Assembly: GCF_001245615.1 (NCBI RefSeq)
Contig: NZ_CWKH01000002.1
Location: 930,001 to 994,000 of the forward strand
Reading direction: 5' to 3'
DNA length: 64,000 bases
DNA from: Mycolicibacterium neworleansense
GTDB taxonomy: Bacteria > Actinomycetota > Actinomycetes > Mycobacteriales > Mycobacteriaceae
Below, in pieces: positions 36,487-44,612 of the stretch (its first letter is position 1; every line of letters begins with the position of its first letter). The notes below the pieces were generated by a model. It did not search any database. It saw only the letters and a program-made list of their open reading frames with translations, and was not told the origin of the DNA. The position numbers and the translations under genes were made by a program.

Positions 36487-37335
36487 TCAGTGCAGGTAGG
36501 AGCTGTCCGATTCAGACTTGTCGAACCACGAAGCCGAGGGCAGGAACTCGATCAACCCGTCCAGCGCCCGCTGCAGATTGTCCTTGGTTCCGGTCAGGAA
36601 GCTGCCGTAGAGCTCCCCGTTCACCCGGCGCGGGATGGACACGATCCGGCCCAGCTTGGAATCGAGCACACCCGCGGCCACATCGACCTGCGAGGTGGTG
36701 CCACCCGGATTCCGCTCGGACACCACGAGTTCCACCCAGCTCTCAGGCTCGGAGATGATGTTCGCGTACACCCGGGCCGAGGTCGGGGGGATGCCGTAAC
36801 CGGTCAGCTCGTCGGCGGTCCGGCAATTGGCCAGGGTCGCCGCGACACCGGTCAACGGCTCGACGTTGGCAGGCATACCCTCTCCGAGCACGGTCATCAC
36901 CATGCCGGCCAGACCCACCTGCGCGGCCACCCGCTGCAACACCAGCATGTCGTTGTCGCGAGCGACGACCACATGCCGGCCGCCCTTGCGGCACACCACG
37001 AACCGGATCATCTTCCCGCCCGCGTCGCGACGCCACCAGCGTCCCTCCAACGTGCGGTCGGGCCGGCTCAACGTGTCGAGCATGGCGGCCACCTCGGGGT
37101 GCGGGGTCCCGTACACGTCCAGCACACCCTGGGCCATGAGGTCGCGCTCAACCTGTTCCCACACGGTTTTGCGCAGATCAGGTTGCGGAATGTTCAGCCG
37201 AATTCCCATCGAAGGCGGGAAATCGGTCAGTCCGAGCTTGTCGGCAACCACCAGGATGCCGTCGATGGTCAGTTCGGCCCCGACGACATCGTCGATCGCC
37301 GCGGTATTCGCGTCAGCGCTGAAAGCATTGGTCAT
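36487..37335 (-). CDS. espG1: PE/PPE-specific chaperone EspG1
   Basis: 282-residue EspG-family protein, a cytosolic chaperone that binds the tip of ESX-1 PPE partners such as PPE68 and keeps them soluble until EccA1 and the channel take over. Family features are the N-terminal strand-rich part (VVGAELTIDGILVVADKLG) and the alternating sheet and helix to the C-terminus (ALDGLIEFLPSASWF). ATG 37335 has GGAGCG upstream. It follows espF by 15 bases and precedes espH by 14, so espE-espF-espG1-espH-eccA1 reads as one operon. Confidence 0.94.
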   Translation of the reverse strand: MTNAFSADANTAAIDDVVGAELTIDGILVVADKLGLTDFPPSMGIRLNIPQPDLRKTVWEQVERDLMAQGVLDVYGTPHPEVAAMLDTLSRPDRTLEGRWWRRDAGGKMIRFVVCRKGGRHVVVARDNDMLVLQRVAAQVGLAGMVMTVLGEGMPANVEPLTGVAATLANCRTADELTGYGIPPTSARVYANIISEPESWVELVVSERNPGGTTSQVDVAAGVLDSKLGRIVSIPRRVNGELYGSFLTGTKDNLQRALDGLIEFLPSASWFDKSESDSSYLH

Positions 37336-37350
37336 GAGTGCGCTCCGCCG

Positions 37351-37662
37351 CTACCGAACGGTTCCACGGAGGGCGCCGGTCATCGTCGAATCCGTCCGGT
37401 CGTACCCGCCCGCCGCGCGGCTGAGTTTGTCCCCGAGGTCCCGCGACACTCTGGCCATACCGGTTCCCGCAGCTCGACGCGCGTTGAGCGCGGCCTCGAC
37501 GGCGGCTGCCGTCGACGACGAAATCGGCCCGTGCGTCACGCGCACCGAGGCGTCGACACCGTCGACCACTCCGGTAGCCACCGCAAGGCCGGTCGCAGCC
37601 AGGCTGTGTTTGGCCGATAGCTCGTGCAAATGAGCGGTGGCAACCCGCAAATCACCCGCCAT
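37351..37662 (-). CDS. espF: ESX-1 substrate EspF
   Basis: 103-residue EspC/EspF-family type VII substrate (PF10824-like): MAGDLRVATAHLHELSAKH at the start and a C-terminal YxxxD signal YDRTD. It is co-secreted with EspE. ATG 37662 follows AGGGGAAT. The pair EspE-EspF is thought to act like EspA-EspC. Located 31 bases after espE. Confidence 0.92.
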   Translation of the reverse strand: MAGDLRVATAHLHELSAKHSLAATGLAVATGVVDGVDASVRVTHGPISSSTAAAVEAALNARRAAGTGMARVSRDLGDKLSRAAGGYDRTDSTMTGALRGTVR

Positions 37663-37693
37663 GAAATTCCCCTCGATCCCTGTCCCCGGATTC

Positions 37694-39175
37694 TTACCTG
37701 TCGATCACGGCCGCAGATCCGGGTACACCGCGATCTAATGTAGCCGCCGCTGCCATGTACAGCTGGCCCTGCTCAAAATCCGCCCCGACATGCACCGGAG
37801 CCGGGCCTGCCAGGCCGCCACCGGCGGCCACGGCTTCGAGGTCGGGCGGCAGTGTCTTGGCAGGTTCGTCCTCTACCCCGGCGTCCGGTGCATCGGCCGG
37901 TTCACCCGTTCGATCTGCCCCGAACGCGTCCCCTGCCTGGCCTTTTTCGGGCTCGCCGTCCTTCTCGCGACCGTCCTCGTCCTTATCCTTGCCTTCTGCG
38001 GACTCGTCCTGGCCGGACGCCTCGGACTTGTCGCGGTCCCGGTCCTCGTCCTGGCCAAACTCGTCCGCGTCGGCAATGGCATCTCCCGATGCCTTGTCGA
38101 GCTGGCCGCCGCCGGGCTGTCCGGCGGCCTGCCCGGCCATCTGGGCCGCCTGGGTCCCCGCCTGGCCGGCCACCTGCGCGGCCTGACCGAAGGCCTGCAA
38201 CAGCCCGCCCAGAATCCCACCGAGCGGACCCACCAATGAGCCCAGGATCCCGCCGAGCGCCCCGGCGGCGTCGGCCGCCGCAGCTGGCGGAGGAGCAGCC
38301 CCCGCCGTCGACATGTTCGCCGGCATCGAGGGTGCCGCCGCCGGGCCCGCCGAGCCCGTCGGTGCTCCCGCCCCGCCACCTCCGGTCGGGGAATCTCCGG
38401 TCGGGGAACCGCCTCCTCCGCCGCCAGCCGAGCCACCCGGCGCGGTGGCCCCGGCATCTTCCGATTCCGGGCCGGCCTGCGGATCGTCGACCGGCGGCCC
38501 GAACTCCGCGCCATTGGGTGCGGCGCCGCCGGCCAGTGTCTCGTATTGCGTCGCCGCGGAACGCAGTACAGCTGCGTTCTGATCGACATGCCCACTCAGG
38601 GTTTTCAGGTCGCCACTTGAGTCGCCGACCGCCTTGGCCACCATCGCGAATTCCGCTGACATCTGCGCGGCCGTCCCGAACCCCGGAATGATGCCCGCGC
38701 TCGTGGTGAGCAGACTCATCGCGCCCAGCCAGTCGGAATGCCCGTCGAGGCTGTCGCGGGCGGCGGCGATCTGCCCGGCCTCGGTGGCCAGCACGCCGGC
38801 CACCATGTGGTCCAGCCCGAGCATCGTCTGGACCCGCCCCACCTGCTCGGTGTTGCGGCCCGCATAGGCGGCCGCCCCGCCGCTGTTCCACGTGTCCTCC
38901 GGGAAAGCCGAGACGAGCACCTGCCCGACGGCGCCCATCTTGTCGGCACCCTCATCGAAGCGTTGTCCGGTCTCCGGATCCCCGACTCCGGTGCTGTGCT
39001 TCATCGACTCGATGGTCTGTTGACCGGCGACCAGGATCGGCGACCTGGCGACTCGGATCAGGCGCTGGCCGAGGTCGACGATCTGGCTACCGGCCCTGGC
39101 GGCGCGCTCGGTCCACTTCAGGTTGTTTTCGATCACGCCTTTGCCGAGATCGGCAATATCGCCCCACAGTCCCAT
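37694..39175 (-). CDS. espE: ESX-1 substrate EspE
   Basis: 493 residues from ATG 39175, chosen for the AAGGGGAT site upstream; a TTG at 39265 would add 30 residues with no support. The N-terminal about 230 residues are the EspA/EspE helical domain (MGLWGDIADLGKGVIENN; a W-x-x-G turn in DTWNSGGAAAYAG). Residues about 240-300 are Gly/Pro/Ala-rich, then an Ala/Gln-rich helical stretch and a highly charged Asp/Glu/Lys region (about 370-440). EspE is secreted with EspF and localises to the cell pole or wall in other mycobacteria. First gene of the minus-strand ESX-1 operon. Confidence 0.92.
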   Translation of the reverse strand: MGLWGDIADLGKGVIENNLKWTERAARAGSQIVDLGQRLIRVARSPILVAGQQTIESMKHSTGVGDPETGQRFDEGADKMGAVGQVLVSAFPEDTWNSGGAAAYAGRNTEQVGRVQTMLGLDHMVAGVLATEAGQIAAARDSLDGHSDWLGAMSLLTTSAGIIPGFGTAAQMSAEFAMVAKAVGDSSGDLKTLSGHVDQNAAVLRSAATQYETLAGGAAPNGAEFGPPVDDPQAGPESEDAGATAPGGSAGGGGGGSPTGDSPTGGGGAGAPTGSAGPAAAPSMPANMSTAGAAPPPAAAADAAGALGGILGSLVGPLGGILGGLLQAFGQAAQVAGQAGTQAAQMAGQAAGQPGGGQLDKASGDAIADADEFGQDEDRDRDKSEASGQDESAEGKDKDEDGREKDGEPEKGQAGDAFGADRTGEPADAPDAGVEDEPAKTLPPDLEAVAAGGGLAGPAPVHVGADFEQGQLYMAAAATLDRGVPGSAAVIDR

Positions 39176-39567
39176 GCCCCGTATCCCCTTCGCCGGAACA
39201 GAGATTACCAGCGCATCTGACCCGGTCAGCGCACCAATTTGGGCCGTCCGAGGGGGCCGCGACAATGGCTCGGGAACTCCTTCCGACCACTGTTTATTGC
39301 AGTTGAGGAATCGTTTTTGGCTACCTCCGCGCAGGAGTGCGGTGCTTCGCCGGCCGGCTCGCGCGACGGCTCGATGCCCGGATGCCGTCAGGCACCTCCC
39401 CAGCCGCGTTCCAGTGTCGTCATGTCATGTGCCGACGTTTGCCGTGCGAATTTGCTGCGGCGTAATTTCGCGTGGATTACCGACGGATCGTGCAGGCCGG
39501 ACAGGTTGTAGTCGATACTTGAACCCGGTCAAAGTTCCCGTGTGTGAGTTCCGGAGGAGATTCAGGC
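39176..39567. other. divergent promoter region between espE and the MinD-like gene
   Basis: 392 bases with no supported gene. It must contain the main espE operon promoter and that of the plus-strand ATPase gene. For the latter GATACT (39514-39519) is a reasonable -10 with a weak -35. No clear -35/-10 pair was found for espE, and the CGCTACGG octamer found before whiB6 is absent here. Confidence 0.4.
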
Positions 39568-41082
39568 GTGCCCGACCCCGACGACACCTTGCGTAGAGAG
39601 CTCGGCTGGACGGGTCCGGAGGAATCCCATTTCGAGCCCGATACGCGACCGACCCGCCGGAAGCCGCCCGAGCCGCCGTCGATACCCGGCCGTCCGCCGG
39701 TCAATTTCGTGCCGTCGAAGGCGCCGGAGAACACCGATCCCGACGATTCCGGACCATCGCAGGGCGTACCCACCGATCCGGATGCCGAGCGCGCGCGCAC
39801 CACATTCCGTGAGGCGCCTCCCGCACCGCCGGCCCCGCCACAACAACAGGCCCCGCCGCAGCCGCCGGCGCCATCCGCACCGCCTCATCAGCCTCCGAAG
39901 CCTCCGCATGACGCTCATCCGGCGCCTCCCAGCCAGGCACCGCGCCCCAGCCATCCGGAAGCCCGTCCCGATCCGTGGGAGCAGCACCCGCCCGGCTGGC
40001 AGCTTCCGTCGCAGCGGCCGCCCGGCCCCGGCGGCCCGCCGCAGCAGCCGTACGGACCTCCGCCCGGCCAACCCTGGCCCGCCGAAGGCGGATTCGCGCC
40101 GGATCCGGGCGCCGCGGCCCCCGGTGTACCGCCCCTGCCCACCGGCTCGTACGCCGACCGCATCCGGGTCAACGATCTGGTTCCGCCGAAGCGTCAGCCA
40201 CCGGGCAGCGGTTGGCGACTGTTCGTGTACCGGGCCACCTTCGGGCTGGTCAATCCCGGGCCCTCACCCGAAGATCTCCGTCAGGCCGAGTTGGAGGCCA
40301 AGATCAAGGGGATCCTGCGCGGCCACTACAAGGTCGGGGTGATGGGCAAGGGCGGCGTCGGTAAGACGACCGTCTCGGCCAGCGTCGGATCGATCTTCGC
40401 CCAGCTGCGCCAGGACGATCGCGTGGTGGCGATCGACGCCGACACGTCGTTCGGCAAGCTCGGCAGCCGCGTCGACCCCCAGGCGCAGAGCTCGTACTGG
40501 GAGCTCGCCAACGACAAACACCTGGACTCGTTCGCCGATGTGCGCAGCCGGGTCGGGAACAACGCCGCCGGGCTGTTCGTGCTGGCCGGCGAGGGCACCC
40601 CGGCCCGCCGCCGGGTGCTCGACGCGGCCATCTATCGCGAGGCCACCACCCGGCTGGACAGACATTTCTCGATCTCGGTGGTGGACTGCAGCTCGACCAT
40701 GGACTCGCCGGTCACCCAGGAGGTGCTGCGCGACCTCGACGGGTTGATCGTGGTGTCCTCACCGTGGGTCGACGGTGCCGCCACGGCCGGGCAGACGCTG
40801 GACTGGCTGGCCGCGCACGAGATGACGGGCCTGTTGCAGCGGACTGTCGTGGTGCTCAACGATTCCGACGGTCACGCCGACAAGCGCACCCGCTCCATCT
40901 TGGCCGGGCAGTTCTCCGGTCAGGGACAGCGGGTGATCGAGGTGCCTTTCGACGGGCATCTGCGGCCCGGTGGCGTCGTCGATCCGCGAGAGATGTCGAC
41001 CGCGACGCGGCGCAAGTTCCTCGAGATCGCCGCCGCCCTGGCCGAGCACTTCCCCACCGCCGACGACCGGCGGGACCACTAG
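39568..41082 (+). CDS. MinD/ParA-like ATPase next to ESX-1 (Rv3860-type)
   Basis: 504 residues from GTG 39568, which has GGAGGAG at the correct distance; an in-frame GTG at 39544 lies before that site and is rejected. A Pro/Gln-rich N-terminal half (about 1-190) is followed by a MinD/ParA ATPase domain with Walker A GKGGVGKTT at 260-268 and VVAIDADTSFGKLG near 285. The domain order is the same as in EspI, and the position between espE and whiB6 agrees with Rv3860 of M. tuberculosis as I recall it. No membrane segment. Role unknown; regulation or positioning of ESX-1 is a reasonable guess. Confidence 0.85.
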   Translation: MPDPDDTLRRELGWTGPEESHFEPDTRPTRRKPPEPPSIPGRPPVNFVPSKAPENTDPDDSGPSQGVPTDPDAERARTTFREAPPAPPAPPQQQAPPQPPAPSAPPHQPPKPPHDAHPAPPSQAPRPSHPEARPDPWEQHPPGWQLPSQRPPGPGGPPQQPYGPPPGQPWPAEGGFAPDPGAAAPGVPPLPTGSYADRIRVNDLVPPKRQPPGSGWRLFVYRATFGLVNPGPSPEDLRQAELEAKIKGILRGHYKVGVMGKGGVGKTTVSASVGSIFAQLRQDDRVVAIDADTSFGKLGSRVDPQAQSSYWELANDKHLDSFADVRSRVGNNAAGLFVLAGEGTPARRRVLDAAIYREATTRLDRHFSISVVDCSSTMDSPVTQEVLRDLDGLIVVSSPWVDGAATAGQTLDWLAAHEMTGLLQRTVVVLNDSDGHADKRTRSILAGQFSGQGQRVIEVPFDGHLRPGGVVDPREMSTATRRKFLEIAAALAEHFPTADDRRDH

Positions 41083-41094
41083 CCGGGCACCGCG

Positions 41095-41886
41095 TCAGCG
41101 CATCGCGCCGATCAGCGCCTCCAAGGCGTGGACGGCGGGGGCGTCGACTGGGTATTCCGCCTCGGCACGGGCCACCGTGTCCTCGGAAACACCCGCAGCC
41201 GTTGCTGTTTCACCGATAGTCAGGTTCGCCTGCCGACGCGCGGCATACAGGCGCTGCCCGAGCGTGGCCCCGGGCGCGGTCGCGGCGAGGGTGGTCAGCT
41301 CATCGATCTGGCGCCGCACCGCGCTCAGCGCCTTGATCAGTGCGGGGGTCACCATGCTCAGCCGCGCGGCACGGGCGGCCACCGCCTCGAGCTGACGCAG
41401 ATCGGCCAGCACGGACGTGACCCGCGGGGTGAACTCGGGCTCGCCTACCGCCGGCAATGTGGCGATCGTCGATTCCAGGGTGTTCACCGCCGTCAGGACT
41501 GCCTGTGCGATCAGCGGTACCTCGTCACTGGCCGGCGGCGTGGTCGCCAGCGGGGCAGCGGTCGGCTGCATGGTGACGACGGTCGGCGTATCGACGGGTG
41601 CCGGTGCGGGCATCGCGGGATCGGGCACCGGCCCGCCCTGGCGCAGCCGGGCGATGGTGCCGGGCGGCCAGCGCAACACTTCTTCGAGCTTGAGCCGCGT
41701 GCGCTCGCGGGGCCAGCTGCGGCCCTTCTCGAACGAGATGAGGGCGCCGGCGTTGATGATCCCGTCGGCGGCGAGGCTGCGCTGGCTGATGTCGAGTTCA
41801 CGGCGTCTGGCCGCGGCTGCGGCGCCAGCGCGGATAAGTCCGACATCGAACTCGCCCGTGGCGAGATCGTACTCAGCGTCGGTCAT
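41095..41886 (-). CDS. double helix-turn-helix regulator divergent from whiB6 (Rv3863-type)
   Basis: 263 residues from ATG 41886 (GAGGAAA upstream; ATG 41955 is an unsupported longer start). There are two XRE-like helix-turn-helix regions. The first is near residues 22-65 (ARRRELDISQRSLAADG), the second near 215-255 (RLYAARRQANLTIGETATA, then GVSEDTVARAE), joined by a Pro/Ala-rich linker and a helical segment. Sequence and the divergent arrangement with whiB6 match Rv3863 as I recall it. The two HTHs suggest binding to repeated sites, and the intergenic region it shares with whiB6 carries at least six copies of one octamer. Regulation of whiB6 and itself is inferred. Confidence 0.8.
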   Translation of the reverse strand: MTDAEYDLATGEFDVGLIRAGAAAAARRRELDISQRSLAADGIINAGALISFEKGRSWPRERTRLKLEEVLRWPPGTIARLRQGGPVPDPAMPAPAPVDTPTVVTMQPTAAPLATTPPASDEVPLIAQAVLTAVNTLESTIATLPAVGEPEFTPRVTSVLADLRQLEAVAARAARLSMVTPALIKALSAVRRQIDELTTLAATAPGATLGQRLYAARRQANLTIGETATAAGVSEDTVARAEAEYPVDAPAVHALEALIGAMR

Positions 41887-41977
41887 ACGGGGCTGTTTCC
41901 TCGCCGATGTGCTCAGCCTCAGCCAGGTGCTGAAGCGGTTGCCGGGACCCATCAATCCTAACCCCAGACCGAAGCAC

Positions 41978-42205
41978 CGCTACGCAATGGGTTTTTCGCA
42001 TCCGTAGCAAACAACCCCGACGCTACGGCTTTCCTTCCTGGCCGACCACGCTCGCGCTACGGGTACATCAAGGTACCTGTCGGCGTTCTGACGTGCGGTT
42101 TTAGATCTAAAGCCTCTTTCCCCAGGTGGCCGCACATCGTTACCAATGCAAATTTCCGTAGCGTTGCACCGCTGCGGTTTGGATCAAACTGTTGCATCGC
42201 TACGG
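41978..42205. promoter_or_regulatory. array of CGCTACGG octamers between regulator gene and whiB6
   Basis: GCTACG cores at 41979, 42003 (reverse), 42022, 42056, 42157 (reverse) and 42199. Four of them extend to a perfect CGCTACGG and the other two have one mismatch; a seventh near-copy CGCTGCGG is at 42170-42177. Chance would give far less than one copy in 228 bases. They occur in both orientations with spacings of 14-101 bases. The last lies between the -35 and -10 boxes of the likely whiB6 promoter. Best reading: operator array for the divergent double-HTH protein or for WhiB6 itself. Confidence 0.7.
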
Positions 42206-42220
42206 TTCTTGCTATAGCGT
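42192..42220 (+). promoter_or_regulatory. predicted whiB6 promoter
   Basis: TTGCAT at 42192-42197 and TAGCGT at 42215-42220 (TANNNT type) with a 17-base spacer. Predicted start near 42227, leaving a leader of about 44 bases before ATG 42271 with GGAG at 42261-42264. A CGCTACGG octamer lies inside the spacer, a position where a bound protein would block RNA polymerase. Confidence 0.5.
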
Positions 42221-42270
42221 TCCTCCCAACGCGGCAGACACCGCAACAGAAGCCCTAACAGGAGCAGCAG

Positions 42271-42564
42271 ATGAACGCACTGATGGCCAACGGCATCCCG
42301 CTCGGCGTGTGCACCAGTGACCCGGAGCGGTGGACCTCCACCCCCGACGATCAGGCCAAGGTCATCTGCCGGGAGTGCCCCCGGCGCTGGCTGTGTGCCC
42401 GCGAGGCCTGCGAACTGCCCCGCGCTGAAGGACTTTGGGCCGGCATCATGGTTCCCGAGGGAGGCCGCGGCCGCAGCTTCGCGCTCAAGCAGCTGCGCTC
42501 GCTGGCCGAGCGCAACGGCTACCCGGTGCGCAAGCTGGGCCTGGTCTTCCCCGAAGCCGCCTGA
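42271..42564 (+). CDS. whiB6: iron-sulfur transcription factor WhiB6
   Basis: 97 residues. The four Fe-S cysteines are Cys14, Cys33, Cys36 and Cys42, in the C-x18-C-x2-C-x5-C arrangement, followed by the GLWAG turn (LPRAEGLWAGIMVPEGG) and a basic C-terminal segment. The extended blocks PLGVCTSDPERWTSTPDD and LRSLAERNGYPVR identify it as WhiB6 rather than another Wbl. WhiB6 senses O2/NO and controls ESX-1 genes in other mycobacteria, itself being controlled by PhoP and ESX-1 feedback. ATG 42271 follows AGGAGCAG. It is shorter at the N-terminus than the M. tuberculosis protein as I recall it. Confidence 0.93.
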   Translation: MNALMANGIPLGVCTSDPERWTSTPDDQAKVICRECPRRWLCAREACELPRAEGLWAGIMVPEGGRGRSFALKQLRSLAERNGYPVRKLGLVFPEAA

Positions 42565-42665
42565 TCCTGTAGCCCGCGCAACTCACCAGTACTTTTGTCT
42601 GGCCCTTGCGCTGCCGATTCGAGGGGACGGCAGGGCAGGGGCAAGTTTCCATCGGGGGAGGAATA

Positions 42666-42722
42666 GGGGCCCGGGGTGTGTCGTTACACCTGCGGATGGT
42701 GTCGGGCATTGCCCCGGGCCCC
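42666..42722. terminator. terminator hairpin between whiB6 and the DivIVA-motif gene
   Basis: Perfect 11-bp inverted repeat with a GGGCCC core, arms 42666-42676 and 42712-42722, enclosing a smaller hairpin (GGTGT/ACACC at 42675-42690 as an alternative fold). It lies where whiB6 (+) and the 42792-43058 gene (-) converge, 100 bases past whiB6. Confidence 0.6.
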
Positions 42723-42791
42723 ACACCAGAACCGTCGCTTCGAGCGACCACTCGCCGAGAGGCGCAGTGACGGCACCGTCCCCAACTTCTT

Positions 42792-43058
42792 CTACTGCTC
42801 GAGCGTGGCGATCACCGCTTCGAGCAACGCATCCACTTCGTCTTCGTTGTAGCCGCGCTGAAACATCGGCGGCTTCGGGAACGTGATGTTGCGGACGTCG
42901 TCGGCACCGAGGTGCCCGCGCCCGTCGAGTCGCCGGGCGACCAGCGCGAGAAAATCATCCACCGACTTCTTGTCGTAACCCCGCTTGCCCAGCGGCGGTT
43001 TCGAAAGCTCGGTGCTGCGAACATCTTCGGCAGTCAATCCCCCGCTCATGCGGGTCAT
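42792..43058 (-). CDS. small protein with two DivIVA-type motifs
   Basis: 88 residues made of two tandem copies of the DivIVA N-terminal motif. Copy one has LSKPPLGKRGYDKKSVDDFL (residues about 18-37), copy two FPKPPMFQRGYNEDEVDALL (about 60-79), each followed by a short helix. DivIVA/Wag31 uses one such motif for membrane and pole binding, followed by a long coiled coil; here the coiled coil is missing and the motif is doubled. Start ATG 43058 (ATG 43049 is an alternative) without a clear ribosome site. A role at the cell pole or membrane is inferred. Confidence 0.82.
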   Translation of the reverse strand: MTRMSGGLTAEDVRSTELSKPPLGKRGYDKKSVDDFLALVARRLDGRGHLGADDVRNITFPKPPMFQRGYNEDEVDALLEAVIATLEQ

Positions 43059-43102
43059 GCTAACCGCGACCGGTTCGCCCGAACGCGATTACCGTGAGGT
43101 TC

Positions 43103-44071
43103 ATGAGCAATACCGATACGGCGCCAGCCGAGGTCACCTGCGCCAACTCGGAGTTCACCGGAGTCCTGCACCCGCGCGAGGTGCCGCTGGGCGGGCCGCG
43201 CGCGATCCTGGTCCGGCGCACCCTGCCCCAACGGGACCGCTCCATGATCGGCGCGTGGTGTTTCGCCGACCACTACGGTCCGCACGACGTCCGCGCTGCC
43301 GGTAGAGGCATGGATGTGCCGCCCCATCCGCATACCGGATTACAAACGGTGAGTTGGCTTTTCGAAGGCCTCATCGAACACCGCGACAGCGCCGGGGTGC
43401 ATGCCATGGTGCGTCCGGGTGAGCTCAACCTGATGACCGCGGGTGCCGGTATCTGCCACTCGGAGGTCTCGACGCCCCAGACGACGATCCTGCACGGCGT
43501 ACAGCTGTGGGTGGCCCTGCCCGATTCGGCCCGCGACACCGGGCGCGACTTCGCCCACTACGCGCCGCCGCCACGGACCGTCGACAGCGCCACCCTCCGG
43601 GTGTTCCTCGGCGAACTGGCCGACTCATCGTCCCCGGTTCACACCTTCACGCCGCTGCTTGGCGCTCAGATCGACCTGGACCCCGGGGCGGTCCTGACGC
43701 TCGACGTCGACCCCGCCTTCGAACACGGCGTACTGCTCGACCAGGGCGTAATCGAGGTGTGCGGCACGAGGCTCGCCGTGGCCGAACTGGCCTACCAGGC
43801 ACCGGGACGCGCACAGCTGCAGTTGACCAACCGCGGCGACGGCCCGGCCCGGGCCATCCTGCTCGGTGGGCCGCCGTTCACCGAGGAACTGGTGATGTGG
43901 TGGAACTTCGTCGGCCGCAGCCACGACGACATCGTGACCTACCGCGAGCTGTGGCAGGCCAACGACGCACGCTTCGGCGATGTCCAGGGCTACGAAGGCC
44001 GCGTCACGCGGCTTCCCGCGCCGCCGTTACCCAACGGGCGGCTCAAGCCGCGTCCGCGGCCGTCGGGCTAG
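43103..44071 (+). CDS. pirin family protein (second copy)
   Basis: 322 residues from ATG 43103 (GTGAGGTTC upstream; a GTG at 43094 is less likely). Bicupin pirin with metal ligands His75, His77 (PPHPHTGLQ) and His119, Glu121 (ICHSEVS). It differs strongly from the pirin at 1708-2682, so it is an independent subfamily and not a recent duplicate. It overlaps the convergent PPOX-family gene by four bases. Enzyme activity and target are unknown. Confidence 0.92.
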   Translation: MSNTDTAPAEVTCANSEFTGVLHPREVPLGGPRAILVRRTLPQRDRSMIGAWCFADHYGPHDVRAAGRGMDVPPHPHTGLQTVSWLFEGLIEHRDSAGVHAMVRPGELNLMTAGAGICHSEVSTPQTTILHGVQLWVALPDSARDTGRDFAHYAPPPRTVDSATLRVFLGELADSSSPVHTFTPLLGAQIDLDPGAVLTLDVDPAFEHGVLLDQGVIEVCGTRLAVAELAYQAPGRAQLQLTNRGDGPARAILLGGPPFTEELVMWWNFVGRSHDDIVTYRELWQANDARFGDVQGYEGRVTRLPAPPLPNGRLKPRPRPSG

Positions 44072-44571
44072 GCGTTCAGAAACTCGGCGGTGCTGCCACC
44101 GACCGGCATCTCGGGCAGCCCGAGCTTGCGGTGGTCCCAGCTGCGCTGCCGGCTGGGCACCACCCGCACCGCGATGCGGTTGTTCATCATCTGGTCGACG
44201 AACGGGCGCATCTCCTCGGTGTAGGGCCCGGTGTAGCGCTCCCACACGCTGATGCCCACGCGCAGAATCGTTTCCGGATCATCGACGATCTCGGCGGTGC
44301 CGTCGATCGACACGCCGCGCAGGGTGTCGTAGGTGTCGCCGTCCTCGATCATCACCGTGATCGTGGGGTCGCGGCGCAGATTGACCGCCTTCTGCGACTT
44401 GGCCTTGGTCTCGAACCAGATCTCACCGTCGAGCACCGCGTACCACATGGCGACCAGGTGGGGTCGGCCGCTGGGCAGCACCGTGGCCATCGTCGCGGTC
44501 CGGCTGCGTTCGATGAATTCGGCGATCTCGTCGTCGCTCATGACGATCTTCGTGCGCTCGTTCTTGCCCAC
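44068..44571 (-). CDS. PPOX-class F420/FMN-binding split-barrel protein
   Basis: 167 residues from GTG 44571 (GAGAGGTGACAG upstream). A single flavin/F420-binding split beta-barrel of the pyridoxamine-5'-phosphate oxidase superfamily: FIERSRTATMATVLPSGRPH near 19-38, then MWYAVLDGEIWFET and LRRDPTITVMIEDG. In mycobacteria such proteins mostly reduce or oxidise unknown substrates with F420H2. The gene is close to the GTPase-system operon (41 bases) and in the same direction, but shares no evident function with it. Confidence 0.88.
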   Translation of the reverse strand: MGKNERTKIVMSDDEIAEFIERSRTATMATVLPSGRPHLVAMWYAVLDGEIWFETKAKSQKAVNLRRDPTITVMIEDGDTYDTLRGVSIDGTAEIVDDPETILRVGISVWERYTGPYTEEMRPFVDQMMNNRIAVRVVPSRQRSWDHRKLGLPEMPVGGSTAEFLNA

Positions 44572-44612
44572 CTGTCACCTCTCTGCTCGGTCAGCCCACC
44601 ATAGCCATGGGG

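Noticed and set aside
39544..39567. Upstream GTG start for the MinD-like ATPase
   Set aside because: It precedes the GGAGGAG ribosome site, which is correctly spaced for GTG 39568.
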